Positions 12,148 to 23,736 of a DNA stretch of 64,000 bases are shown here, piece by piece. The DNA is from Hericium rajendrae. Taxonomy: Eukaryota; Basidiomycota; Agaricomycetes; Russulales; Hericiaceae. Position 1 is the stretch's first letter; every line of letters starts with the position of its first letter. Position numbers and translations under genes: made by a program. Location of the stretch: positions 1,860,001 to 1,924,000 of the forward strand of contig CM065890.1 of assembly GCA_033439255.1 (NCBI GenBank). Reading direction: 5' to 3'. The notes below the pieces were generated by a model. The model was not told the origin of the DNA and made no database searches. It saw only the letters and a list, made by a program, of their open reading frames with translations.

Positions 12148-12298
12148 CATTTATTTTCCCAGAATCTGATGAATCTTTGGACAGTATTTTTCGAGCATGT
12201 CATCTTTTTTGCCTCTGTATCAGTTTTCTGATATATTTGTGACGAATTTTCTCATTATGTAAACTTATGATGAGTTTATTTTATCAAAAAATATGTTT

Positions 12299-12349
12299 GA
12301 CTCCATAGCTCAGTGGTTCAACATGCCAGCATCTTGTCGGTGGGGAGTC
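12299..12349 (+). pseudogene. tRNA-Cys-derived relic
   Basis: The first 20 bases (GACTCCATAGCTCAGTGGTT) are identical to the start of the tRNA-Cys 225 bases upstream. The sequence then diverges and shrinks to about 51 bases, ending GGGGAGTC, which can still pair with the acceptor 5' strand. There is no T-arm and no normal anticodon arm, so it is most likely a decayed partial copy. Confidence 0.6.
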
Positions 12350-12545
12350 GAAATAATTTTTTTATTATGTCCGTTCTATGTTGGAGAAAACACCAGGCTT
12401 GCCAGTGAGCATCTTACAAGAATTTCAGAAACAACGGAGAAACAGGCTCGATGAGAACTGAAATAGAATTCACGTGACGGGCATCTACGTGTAAGGTCGC
12501 GGGGAAGGGGATGAGTCGAGGACCACCACCAAACCTTTCGCGTCC

Positions 12546-13540
12546 ATGGGCCCTCTATTCCGTTTCCTTCTGCCTCTCCTGGCCGTCGGTCTTGCCAATG
12601 CAGCCCGGTTGACCCTCCAGTCTCCTCGCTTCACCGTTCTCTCGCCAAAGGGCGACCAGCTTCGCTCCGAACCGTACGCGCTCGAATACGGCTATCCCGT
12701 AGAGTCCGCTAATGACCAGTATTCCCCAGGATTTCCCTTGCGCACATCCCAGAGAAACCTGTGGAGCTTGGCGCGAGCGACTCATTAAGACTCTCGTTCA
12801 CTGTCTTGGAGAAGGAGACAGGCGCAGGCGTGCAGCCTCACCAGACCTTCCTCCGGTTCTATGACGAGACTACGGGCGAGGAGGGCATCCAGCCCATCAA
12901 AGTCGGCCCTTCAGGAAAAGCCAAGTTCGAACTGGTATGCTCTATTTCCCATCCGCACTCACACTGTACCCACATAACACGCAGAACATGGCGCGCCCGC
13001 CGCCGTCCCTCCCGCCGTCCGGCGACGCGCCCCTCAAAGTCACCCTGATCCTCGGCTCCTTCGTCCACAGCCCCGCCAAGTACGAGCTCTTCGACCTCCG
13101 CGTCCCGCCGTCCGCGCCGCCGGCGCAGCACGCCGACGAGCCGCGCTTCCACCCGCTCCCCGAGATCCAGCACACGTTCCAGCCGCCGCAGAAGGTGCCC
13201 ATGAAGTGGGTGTCCATGGCCTTCCTCTGGGTCGTGCTCTCGCCCTGGCTCGCGCTGCTCTATCTCGTGCGTGCTCCCCGCGCTCCTGTATATCGTAGAC
13301 TAAGGCTGACGCGTCGCTTAGTGGGGCACCGTGAGCCCGCGCCTGCCGCACCTCTTCTCCGCGAGCACGCTCCCCTTCACGCTCTCGGTCGTGCTGCTTG
13401 AGCTACTTATCATGTGGTACTGGGTCGAGCTCACGCTCGGCGACATTTTGCTGTACGGCTTTGGCGCAGCGATTCTGGCTGCGCTGACGGGCAAGCAGGC
13501 GCTGGCCGGGATCGCCGAGCGCAGGCTCAAGCACGCGTAG
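12546..13540 (+). CDS. SWP1: Oligosaccharyltransferase subunit SWP1 / ribophorin II family
   Basis: ER membrane subunit of the complex that transfers the lipid-linked oligosaccharide to Asn. Exons 12546-12698, 12755-12934, 12985-13266 and 13322-13540 are all phase 0 and give 277 aa. An N-terminal signal peptide (LFRFLLPLLAVGLANA) precedes a lumenal beta-rich domain (LSFTVLEKETGAGVQPHQTF, KVTLILGSFVHSPAKYELF). The motif HTFQPPQKVPMKWVSMAF leads into three membrane segments, as in the C-terminal ribophorin II region. It ends in a Lys/His-rich tail. Length matches fungal SWP1. Confidence 0.85.
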
Positions 13541-14392
13541 ATGGCAGGCGTGGTGGATAAGATGCGTGTGCTGCTGGCTGACAAGGACGGTGTTGTAGCA
13601 GATATTTATACTTGAAAATGAACCCATGCTGTTCGGACGCTTCTGTCGCGGGATCTTGAGATGGTGTATTGACAGGTAAGGAAGAAATCTAGGGGTTTAT
13701 GTCTCCCGACGGCCACTTCAAATGATACCCTCTTCTAACGAATCCAGTGGTTTGTGAGAAAGAGTCCAAATCCTTCATAGCCCGCAAAGTCAACGGAATA
13801 CATGGTGCACCACCAGACCCTGCACCGGCCGCACCAGCCCAGAAACCCCTTGGCCTGAACATACAGTAGTCGGGAACGGCCGCCCCACATTCGGATGCAC
13901 CGGCCACGCAGGCGAGCGCTTCTTTATCTCTTTGAATAATTAACTCATCTCTGATTCTTTCAAATAAGCTCAGCACTCGTCATAGCAAGTGGAGGGAGGG
14001 GGATGCTGATGGCCCACAGTTGTCTGGGTGCGGCCATTTGCCTGCGCATTCGGGCGAGATGCAGTTGACGCAAGCTCCTGTTTGCAGAAGGCGGATGGTG
14101 GTGCTGGGGGCCATCGTCTTTGATATGAGGAAATTGTGTACTTGCCAGGTGTATATCCCACCATATTATTATACATCCTTCCTTCCTCCCAAATGCAACG
14201 ATAAGCCAACGATAACCACCATAACACGAATGTCAACTCGGACCATACGAGTTCAGTATGCCAGGTCTGCAGATATGGTGCACAATGCAAAAGCACAGAA
14301 AGGAGCTGTTGGACACTGTCTAACATTACATTGTGCAAGGCGATGTTTGTATCTAGAACCAACACTTGAAACATACAATAGGACTCCACATT
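13541..14392. other. Intergenic between convergent SWP1 and GH47 genes
   Basis: A 95-codon minus-strand frame (13689-13976, starting MLSLFERIRDEL) has a Cys/Gly-rich middle, but no domain or splice partner is visible. I do not call it a gene. Confidence 0.4.
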
Positions 14393-16848
14393 CTACAACC
14401 CCATGCTCTTCACACCAGCGGGATGCAGATCGGGGCTGACCGCGGGGCGCGGACCCGTCTGTACAGTCGTAGGCGCAACGGGCCCTGCGGGGTTGATGCC
14501 GGTGCCGTACACCGGCTTGGCCGGGGGCGCGATGAAGGGATGACCCTCTGTGTTGAAGACCCCTGTACGAAAGTGCTTCAGCGTATGCGCACAAGACGAC
14601 ATGAGCATGAGACATACACTCATCGAGGCTGATGGTTTCCGGGTCGTCAAAGGTGAGGTACAGGTACTTCAGCACCTCCGCGAACCAGAAGCTCTCCGTA
14701 TCGTCGATCAGCGTCGTATTCACGTTGTTCACATCGTTGATCCCCACGAACCCGGTGGGTGTCGAGAGGAACTTCTGGAAGCTCGCGACGGCGCTCGCCG
14801 CGCGCTCGACGTACTTCGCGTCGCCTGTGACGCGCCACGCGTAGAAGTTGCTCTCGAGAACCTCTGGGCGCTGGATGTAGTCCGAGCTCGTGATGTAGTA
14901 CCCGTGCTCGTTGTAGAACGCGAGCTGGTCTGCGGAGATGCCACCGCCACCGGTGAAATTGCCGTCGGATGAGATGAAGGCGAATCCTTCGGGGCCGATG
15001 CCTGTACTGTGGGGTTGTGAGACAGGTCGGATAATGAGAGCCAAGAAGTACGGACGCATCGCCTGCGTAGGTGTTCCAGCAGGCATCGTTCAGTTCGAGA
15101 GCGATGTCGACAATCGTTTGGTTGTTGGTCAATTTTCCACCTGCAATGAGATATGGGAAACTGCACACATCTAGGCATTCGTATATCACTTACCCATCAA
15201 CCAATTGCCGGCGTAGAAACAAGCCAGGTGAGAGCCGACGTGACGGATAGTACGACTCTCATCGAAATCGGCGAGGTAGAGGTGGTTTCCCACCGTGGAG
15301 GTCTGCATGTGAGGCGTGGCTCAGAAGTAGTATGTCAAATGCACAAACGGCCTACTTTGAGCAAAGTCTTGATGGACGAATCGACGGCGGTCCTCCATGT
15401 GTTTGCAAAAGTGTTGTCGGCTGTGTTCGACAGACGTGCATACTTGATGAGGTACTCGAAGTAGCTATCTGAACCTCCGCCCCATGTCTGTGATGAGGAG
15501 AAAGCGTCAGCTATAGCATCATCGAATGAGATTTCAAAGATGGAACAATACTGACAACATATGGGTCAACGACCGTGCCACTTGCGGGATTTATTACTTG
15601 TCCAGGCAGACCTGCGCACAACATTCACAAGTTTGATTTGAAAGGGCTGCTGATGATGCATAGCATACCTGGCAGCGGGTCAGGCTGTCGATAGGCGCAT
15701 TAGCCTCGCGAAGCTGAAACAGAGTTAAGAAAAATACCTGAGCTGCAATCTGCTTGACGGATCCTTCCGTCAATTTCCGATAAGTATCGTTGCCTGTATA
15801 CTCGCTGATAATCGATAAAGAGTCAATCTGGTCCGTTACTTGACAGATTACCTGACTGACCTAAGCCTCGACCATTCCAAGGTAAGCTATTGGAACGTCA
15901 GCAACGAAGCGCTCGAAAGCAACCGAAGTACTGACCGTTCCGGCTTCTGCTATATTGGACTGAAAGGATTCTCAGTACATTCACCACACGTGAAAGGAAA
16001 GGATATCACTTACAGTCGTCTCGGTAGGAAAGTTCTCCGAGAAATCAACAAATCCGAAAGGCATGGCATTGTTCTGTGGGCGCGTTGAGAAATCGACGTC
16101 TCCGGTCACAAAATCGCACACTCACGCCGACCCAGGCGAAAGCCAGCTTATCGGCAAGTTGCTTTGCCTTCTCCACCAGGAAGAAATTCTGCGGCTGCCT
16201 TCCGCTGAGCTCCCACGCACTGATAAGCCCTCCGACGTAACGAATCGAGCTCTCGAAGACGCTGAGTGAAGGTGGACGGTGTTAGGGATATGGGAAGGAC
16301 TTCTAGATTGTACGTCTCACCTGACGGTGTCCGGTGTGTTTGATTGGTTGAAATTGATGCTCCTGGAGAAGTTGACTCCTTCGTTGAAGAAATCCTGTGA
16401 TGATTTGATTGACGCCTCGCTCGAGAAGGCCGAGCAACGTGATGGGACGTACAGTGAGCCCCATGATATGCTGGGGAGAATTATGAATTCAGTCGAGTGT
16501 ACGAGCCGCGGACTTCTACAAACATACCATGGTAGACAGACCATCGACGATGCTTGCACCCCAGCCATTGCGAGGGTCGGAGAATGACTGGCTTATAGGA
16601 GATACCTCGTCATGGCCAAAAGCGAACTTTCTGCCATTAAAAGTGAGATGTCAAGGCGCGTGGAGCAGGGGACACTGTTTATATCACCTGTAGGCCTGAT
16701 AGCTTTCGATAAAGATATCCTTCGTGGCCTGCTTGTGAGCTGCCGCATCACTGGGCAATTTGATCCCCGACTTCTGAATATTCGCTCCGAGCGCGAGGGA
16801 AGGCCAGAGCAGCGCTACGCCTACGGCGCGCAAGCGTTGAAATCTCAT
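14393..16848 (-). CDS. GH47 alpha-1,2-mannosidase (class I), secreted/ER
   Basis: Trims alpha-1,2-mannose from Man9-type N-glycans. The start at 16848 gives a signal peptide (MRFQRLRAVGVALLWPSLAL) followed by SDAAAHKQATKDIFIESYQA. Conserved GH47 blocks follow in order over many small exons: FGHDEVSPISQSFSDPRNGW with GASIVDGLSTM, VFESSIRYVGGLISAWELSG, LADKLAFAW, GSDSYFEYLIKYARL, GGKLTNNQTIVDIALELNDACWN (read across one exon), GIGPEGFAF, RPEVLESNFYAWRVTGD and LIDDTESFWFAEVLKYLYL. It ends VFNTEGHPF plus a Pro-rich tail. Acidic catalytic residues in these blocks look intact. It belongs to the same glycoprotein-processing route as its neighbour SWP1, but they do not share a promoter. Around a dozen introns; exact boundaries were not all fixed. 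Confidence 0.86.
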
Positions 16849-17683
16849 CGTTCAGCACCAAGGTCAACTGCTGGCGAGGGCGATTTGGACGGCAGGCGAG
16901 ATCAGGCAGCCTACAAACCCGACGGTTTGCCAAGCTCATATTAATAGTCAAAGGTCGCTAAAAATGTTCCCCAAATGAAGCACGTCGTCCTAGAATTCTG
17001 TTCAATGCATGCTTCCAAGACGCAAGGCAAGATCAATTCCAGTGCCTGAGCGGATGGACGGGCTTTAGGACTGGTCACAGGATATGCAGCCGACGAAAAG
17101 AGCAGTATGCGTACCGAACGAAGCTCATTATTCTGATATTGCTGGCAAGTCCGCTGTAGTGTGCAGCACCTCTGTCGACGACGCTGATTGGAGGTGTGTT
17201 AGTATGGCCAGTGCGATCACCGCGATAACGCCGCATGCCTGCCCAACTTGGCGACAACGAAAGAAGGCCGGCGATAGTCTGGAACGTCAAATAAGAGACC
17301 ACTATATCAGTCCCATACACTCGAGAAGCTGACGACCCTTGTTCCAACTGGGGTTGATAGCATGCCGCTACCAACATTTACCATATTCGGCGGTTCTTCG
17401 GCGGCATCAAGGCCAAAAACAGCCATCAGCCCAGCGCTTTCAATAGCAAAATTTCTAGATTTCAAGAAGCTGGCATTCAGATATGAGTAGAAAAAGATCT
17501 CCCACGACAGATATTACATCTGCGGGCTTTCGCCTTCCACGGCTATCGATTCATCCCGCCGCACAACCCACGCTCTTCAGATGGCTGCTTCTGCCTGCTC
17601 TGCGTGGGTGGCCGCGGTAGGGTCTCGGTAAAAGTCCTCGTCGCCCATACGTACAATTCCATGTCTAGAATGATGGACATGGA
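16849..17683. other. Intergenic, nothing recognised
   Basis: Upstream region of the GH47 gene and downstream region of the F-box gene. No open frame with family support, RNA gene or repeat was found. Confidence 0.45.
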
Positions 17684-20284
17684 TCAGCGGCGCGTCCGAC
17701 CGAACGGACCCATCACGTACTTGCTCTTAACATGAGAGATCATCCCGTCCAAGCTCATGAGGTTGGTCTTGGTGCTGCTGGCAGTCGTTGACGACGTGTG
17801 GTCCGCTGCACATGTGACACCCGCATCGTCGGCTGGCGCATGCGTGGTCTTACCATGATTCGAGCAATGCCGACATAAGAATGTCTTAGACGCGCGGACT
17901 TCCTTAGCCTTGGGAACTGAGCTCGTCCATTCGGCGAATGACCCGCGGTTATATCCATAAGTGAGCGGGTTCATTTGCTCCGGGAATAAGAGGGCAAGTT
18001 GCATGCTTTCGTGACGCTTGCTGTGGCCGGCCTGGAAGAGGAACTGGTGATCAGATGCCACAGCACAGGTGAGTGAATGAACACGCACAAGTCGGGTGTA
18101 GTCCATCATAATAGGTGACGGGCATGACTTGCAGAGGAAGGCAGGCCCAAGAAGCCCAAGTCGGTGCTCGGTAATATCATCCTCTGCATCCGTCTTACTG
18201 AGCACGAAAGCTTGGGAGAAAACGTCGATAGCCTGGGGATATGAGGGTCCATACAAGGCGGCGGTCAATATTCGTGGGATCGCTCGCGTGGCAGCTCAAT
18301 ACATACCTTCTGATCAGGGACGAACTGGTCGGGACTCCATGCGCTCGACTTCTTCCTCTGGTCTTTCTTCGAGAGGCCGACGCATTCGTGCCTGCAGGCA
18401 CCCACGAAGTCCAGCGAGCCCTCGTTCGCATATTTTTGGGATATCCCATTGCATCTGGTGCAAATAAAGCGCGCGGTCAAGCGGTGAACGGGATGTACGA
18501 CCTTGCGGGAAGGATTGCTCCAATTGGGAAAACCCATGACCTTTGCCAGCTCACCCTTCGCCGTTGCAGTCCACTTCATCAGATCGCTCCATAGCAGATC
18601 CATTATAGCGGGCTGCTTCAACTCGGTCCGAAGACCCTCTGAGGCGGACGTTTCTTTGTCGCGCAGAAGTACCATGACGGGCAAGCGGCGGAATTCGGTA
18701 AGAGAAGGGATAACGACGTCGTGCTTGACAAGTTCGTCCGGGTTTGACAGCAGCCTCTGATAATAGTGTCCTATGTCCTGACGCCTTTTCTGAGAGCCTT
18801 GCTCCTTGGACCGACGTTCTCGATGGATATATATGTCCCTGACTTCCAGCTGAACTTGAGATTCAATCGCATCCCAATCTAAGAAATATGGCTCAGTGTT
18901 AGACGATGGTCAGATCATGGTGGAAGGGAGTCAGAACTGACCTCTCATAGATAGTGGTTCCAGACTATTGCAGCATGCCCTGAACAAGGAGCCGAAGGAA
19001 GGCGTGTCCATGAGATCCTTCGGAGTCCATCCAGCGGCACTGGCTCTTGCCTTTCCGCTACAAGGCATACAGATCAGGATCACGAATGCAATGGGCGATG
19101 AGAACGATATCGACTAACAAATTGCCATTCTCGACTTTGACAGTAGCGTAGAGAATTTCCCAATTTTTCCGCCAGGCAACGAGGCGCCTGCAAAGCTGAA
19201 AACGATCATGAATCAATGAACGCAACAGTTGAATAGCTGGTCCAGACTCTCACCATCATCAGTGGTTCCAACCGACGTTGCTCCTCATGATGTCGCTGCC
19301 AGAGACAAGATCAGCGGCTGTTGTAAGAATTGTGGGAAGTAGGCTTAAGGAATACCTTCCGATACTCAGCGAGATCTTCTCCTATCCGGATGACTTTGTT
19401 GTACTCGTCAATAGCGCTGAGCCAGGCGGCCGCGCGATCTGCAACCCTGATGAGACCAAGGTACATGTATACACCGATACCGTTGACACGCACATTTTCC
19501 TAACCTGAGAGAAGACATCGGGGCTAGATGTTGTTAGAGTACAGATTATTCTACGAAAAAAATCACATTGACTGCACATACATAGGTCGTTGTTTTCTAA
19601 TTGTGGAAGCCATTTCTGGATGTGTTCTTCAGCTTTATTAAAAGTTCCGTGCATGAGCGTCCCGCTTCTGACAAGATCATAAATATGCAGTTAGCCCAGG
19701 ATAAACATATACGTACTTGGTTAAATTTGTACTACACGAAGACTGTGGCAATAAAACGTCTAGATGCCCGTTCTCCTGTAATTGGCAGAGAGAACAAAGG
19801 GACGCACGTTTCCACAGAGGCGGAGCCGGAGGGCGAAGGACGCGTACATCTTCTTCGTCCACTTCTTGCAAATCTTAACAACGGGCACCATTCACCGATT
19901 CATCGGAGTGAGGAGAGACAACGCAGCACGTACCTCGCACGGCCCCCCATCGAACACGAACGCAGCGAATGCAGGCTCGCTCATCCACGGCGGCGGATCG
20001 GGCAATGGACCAGAGATACATTCCTTTCTCGCATTGCGCCATATCCAAACATTTGCTGGGTTGACGAGGGTAGCACAAAGATGTTTGTTGCAGCGCGCAA
20101 CTGCGAGGACATCCTTCGGCGATCGAGCGTATGAGAGGATCGTTGCGAGAAGTTCAACCGGCAGACGGTCAAGATACGACGGTTTTGGAAGACGTCCATC
20201 CCCTGATCCGCGACCCTTCCCTTTCTTGCGCTTCTTCGCTATATGGGAGGCGCATGTAGTAGATGCATTGGCTGAGCTCGACAT
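17684..20284 (-). CDS. F-box protein with Cys-rich region
   Basis: Starts MSSSANASTTCASHIAKKRK at 20284. After a basic linker comes an F-box (YLDRLPVELLATILSYARSP, then VARCNKHLCATLVNP with VWIWRNARKE), which would bind SKP1 in an SCF ubiquitin ligase. Then KICKKWTKKMYASFALRLRL (about 19805-19870), a Trp-rich alpha-helical region and several Cys pairs (ICTRCNG near 18455, FLCKSC near 18135, FLCRHC near 17875) that may bind zinc. Multi-exon, ending KSKYVMGPFGRTRR. Related F-box proteins are abundant and poorly characterised in Agaricomycetes; the target is unknown. Internal exon boundaries are approximate. Confidence 0.7.
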
Positions 20285-22045
20285 AACGCGTCAAACGACT
20301 GTCAAACGATGAACACCTGTGATTAGGGGAGAATGGCGGAGCTCCAATCGCTATCGTCTTCAATATATGTAGCAATTGCGTACGAGTTGCACGACAGTAG
20401 CGATGAGGGAAATGACAGGAGAAGAGGGGACGATGGAAACGATGCCAGGAGCCTGGCTTTGGCAGACAGTCGCCGCGGCCGAGATAAGCGCCCAAGTGGC
20501 GCCCATGTCACACGGCGGTCGTTGTCACTTCAAGTGACGCTCTTCTCGGAGGTGCGTCAGTGTCTCGTCGCACGCCGCCGCCGACTCGCAATTGAAATTT
20601 GCGTTTGCACCTTCAGCACAACTCGAATTCAACAGTGATTCAACGGGACTCTGTTTACAGACACTACTGAATATTCTTCAAAGAGACCTCCATGAAGAAG
20701 GTATGAATTTTCCAAAAATTATCAAGTCGAGAGAAGGCGGATTGCGCTGTTTCGCGTCCGTCGCGAAGACAAGACTGCGAACCACGAGACAAGCCCGCGG
20801 CCAGCACCACATCCCTCTTCTCCATCACCATTCCCCTCGTACAAGTTCTCCAGCGCGGCAGAATCGTCATGCCTCCCACTCTCAGCTCCTCAGCACGTAC
20901 AGCAACGCGCGCCTTGTGTGACACGGCCATACGACGCGCTCGGGCCCAAGGCCTCTGCGCGATTTGTCGGTCTTCGCCCAATCCCTGACACTTTTGGTCT
21001 TCCTTCGGTAACGGATGCGTGCGCAGCTGCTGTACAATGCAGACAGACTTTAGCTGTGGTCGCGCGACCTGAAGCGTTCGACGGGCGACCAGCGTATAAG
21101 CCCATGGTCTTCGCCCTCAGTCGGCTTCGACTGCGCTCGTTTCCGGGCATGGTAGCCCACGTCGTGTACCATCATCTGAGGGGTACTTCAGATGGGGCCG
21201 CCGCCAGGGTGATGACGGCGGTAACACTGCGTGGTGGTGCAGTGGGGATCTCTGCCTGAGTGAAGGCAGTAGGCGATGCTGTCCCGTGTTGTCGGGTTGT
21301 GTGCTACGATACAGCTGCCGTGCTGTCGGGGTATTGACAGCGGGAGACCGTCTAGCGGTGCATGCAGACCGAAGTCCGCGACGGCAAGTAGTCGACGCAA
21401 GCGCCAACCCTTTACCGCGCTGCTCCTAGAGCAGCCCTGCTGAGGAAATCCGAGCGGAACTTCGAGCTCCTGGAGTAGAACTCAAAGCTCCCGCAATATT
21501 GTACGTGGTGTGGGGTGCGCTGAGACCGGAGGTAACGAGGCCCTCGGCCATCGACAGACGGAAATGCGACAGGGAAAGGTGATGAAAGGGAGATGGACAC
21601 TAGCCACGACTGACGACCATGCAAGCATGGCGCGGATCCGCCGCAACAAGCTCGCAAAGGGAGACCCAGAAGGATCTTGTGCATGACGAGCGACGTGGTC
21701 TTCGACCTGGATGATGGTAGCAGGATGGCTTGATGGAAGAACTTTTAAACCCTCGGTGAAGAGGTCTGTGCGTGAGATATCTATTGTCTTTGTGCACAAC
21801 GCAGGCTGAAGCATGCGCCGCGGCCACATGTTGCAAAGAGATAATCGTGATCGTGATGATGAGCATCGCGGTCGCGTCTCGTGCCTGTACATAACCAACG
21901 TCGACGTTGTGATCAGAGTTGACTTGCAACCACTTACTGTGGCAATAACTGTTCTCTCAGAGCGACACTATCATATTGGAACGGACTGGCCATGTAGGAC
22001 CGCGACGACCACAATAAAATATTCCTTTAAGATCATCATAATTCA
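20285..22045. other. Intergenic/unresolved 1.8 kb
   Basis: Several overlapping open frames occur but none has a domain. A possible 5' exon at 20870 (MPPTLSSSARTATRALCDTA) is divergent from the F-box gene and arginine-rich like a mitochondrial presequence, but I could not connect it to downstream exons. Left unannotated. Confidence 0.35.
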
Positions 22046-23368
22046 TCATAGACCGTACCAGGGCATCAGTATCTGGCTCTCTCGGCATCTCCAAAGCGGT
22101 CTCTGCGGGCAAAGGCATTGAGCAGTCTCCGAGAATGTCACGTCGCCCAAAACTTGTTCGAGAGAATCCGAAATATGGCCGACGGCTTTGTCGTCTGTCT
22201 CTGCCGACGCCGTCACAGCGTTCAGCCCTTGACTGACAATCTTTGAGCCGCTTGAAGCCATCATTGCTGCCGCCGACACCGAGGTTGCCGCGGCTGCCAC
22301 CACAGAAGACGCAGATGGTGAAAAGCTGCCCGCCTCCGCCCTAATCAGCGCACCCATCATGCCCTTCCCAGTCCCACCACCCATATTCGGTAAGAACCGC
22401 GTCCACCAGAACGCAATCCTGACGCCACGGTCGAAGATGCGCTGCTTGAGGATGAAAAGCACAACGACAATGAAGAACGCGAGCGCGGCGAGGATCAGCA
22501 GGCGGTCGAGCCAGTCGGACTTCTCAAGCGCGGTGATGAGGTGCTTCGAGGTACCGAGCATGCCGGTGAGAACATCGTGGGTTGTGGACGTCGAGGACAG
22601 CGTCTTGGTGGAGGATTCTGCGGCGGGTAAGATTTGTAGTATACCGACAGAAAATAGAGAGCACGTACCTAGCATTTGCACTGAGAGGACGGAGCGCTCT
22701 AGTTCTCCCTGCATGAGGCCCATGGTCCGATGCAAAGTATCCGTTACGTCGTTATTCGCTTTCATTAACGCATCCTCCCTTTGAAGAGGCGTCGGCTTCA
22801 TAAAAAGTCAAGAATTCAGTCTGAAGGCAGACTTACGCCGTCTTCTCTCCGGAAGTCTGTTTGGTCTTCATGACAGACGATCGAAGCAGCTCCTCTCGTT
22901 TGGACGCATTCTGCGTGTCAATGGCGCGTTTAGACGCGAGCAAAGCAGAGCGCGAGTCTTTGCGCAAGACTGTGAATCACAGAAGTCTTCAGCATTTCAT
23001 AAGATTGAAGCAATGCATCACACGTACTTCGCCAGCTTGGTCCTGAACTCCTCCACCACGCCTCTGAGATCTCGCCTTGCCCTCGCTCCTCGCTGTTCCT
23101 CTACAGCCTCTTCTAAAGCCTACTGGCACGGAATGCACTCAGCCATCATCATTATGCGTTTCATCTCAAGCCAGCTCACCTCGATAGCATGCGTCAATGA
23201 ATCCAAGTCTTCACGAATCTCCGCTGCATACTGCTGCTGCACGGTTAGCGACTCGCGACACGCGCGCAGACGCGGAATCTGGAAGTCTGCAAGGTCAATC
23301 TGACGTCTTTCTACGGAGGATATTGACGCCACGGTCGCCGAGTCAAAAGTAGAGGGGAGAGGGGGCAT
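22046..23368 (-). CDS. SEC20: SEC20-like SNARE (Golgi-to-ER retrograde transport)
   Basis: Tail-anchored Q/b-type SNARE acting at the ER in the Dsl1/Use1/Ufe1 complex. It starts MPPLPSTFDSATVASISSVE at 23368, followed by coiled-coil segments (IPRLRACRESLTVQQQYAAE) and basic helices. The SNARE helix includes LMKANNDVTDTLHRTMGLMQ, then GELERSVLSVQML and, after an intron, SSTSTTHDVLTGMLGTSKHL. The single membrane anchor is LLILAALAFFIVVVLFILK, followed by RIFDRGVRIAFWW. An Ala/Ser-rich C-terminal extension after the anchor is longer than I expect for SEC20. About four introns. Confidence 0.78.
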
Positions 23369-23736
23369 TGTGGTTGTTGGAAAGGTGCTGGACAGCGCGG
23401 CGTAGTGAGCGTTGTAGTAAACGCCTCGCGAGTGATGCCAGGTCCGGGATTGGACGGGCCGGTTATTTCATTTCTTATGTTTTTCTAACAAGTTTGCACG
23501 AAGTGAAGAATGCGTCGAACGGACTGGCCAATACAGCAGATAGATGGTTACTAACAGTCTGAAAGACTAATCACAGAGGCACAACGGGAAATAAAGGAAT
23601 AACATTAAATTGCATCGATCCATGGCCATATTACGACAAATGTTGCTAGCGCAGATATCCAACGAGGGAGAAATAGAGGAAGGGATGTACACTAAATTGT
23701 CCCAGGGATTAGGTTCGAATTCGCGAAGATCAACCC
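23369..23736. other. Short intergenic between SEC20 and GMC genes
   Basis: Upstream region of SEC20 and 3' flank of the GMC oxidoreductase. No feature recognised. Confidence 0.4.

Noticed and set aside
12299-12349. A second functional tRNA-Cys
   Set aside because: Too short, with no T-arm and no normal anticodon arm.
13689-13976. Small Cys-rich secreted protein
   Set aside because: No signal peptide, no splice support and no known spacing of cysteines.
20918-21259. 113-codon plus-strand open frame near the F-box gene
   Set aside because: Composition looks non-coding and frames on both strands overlap; a possible upstream exon could not be joined.
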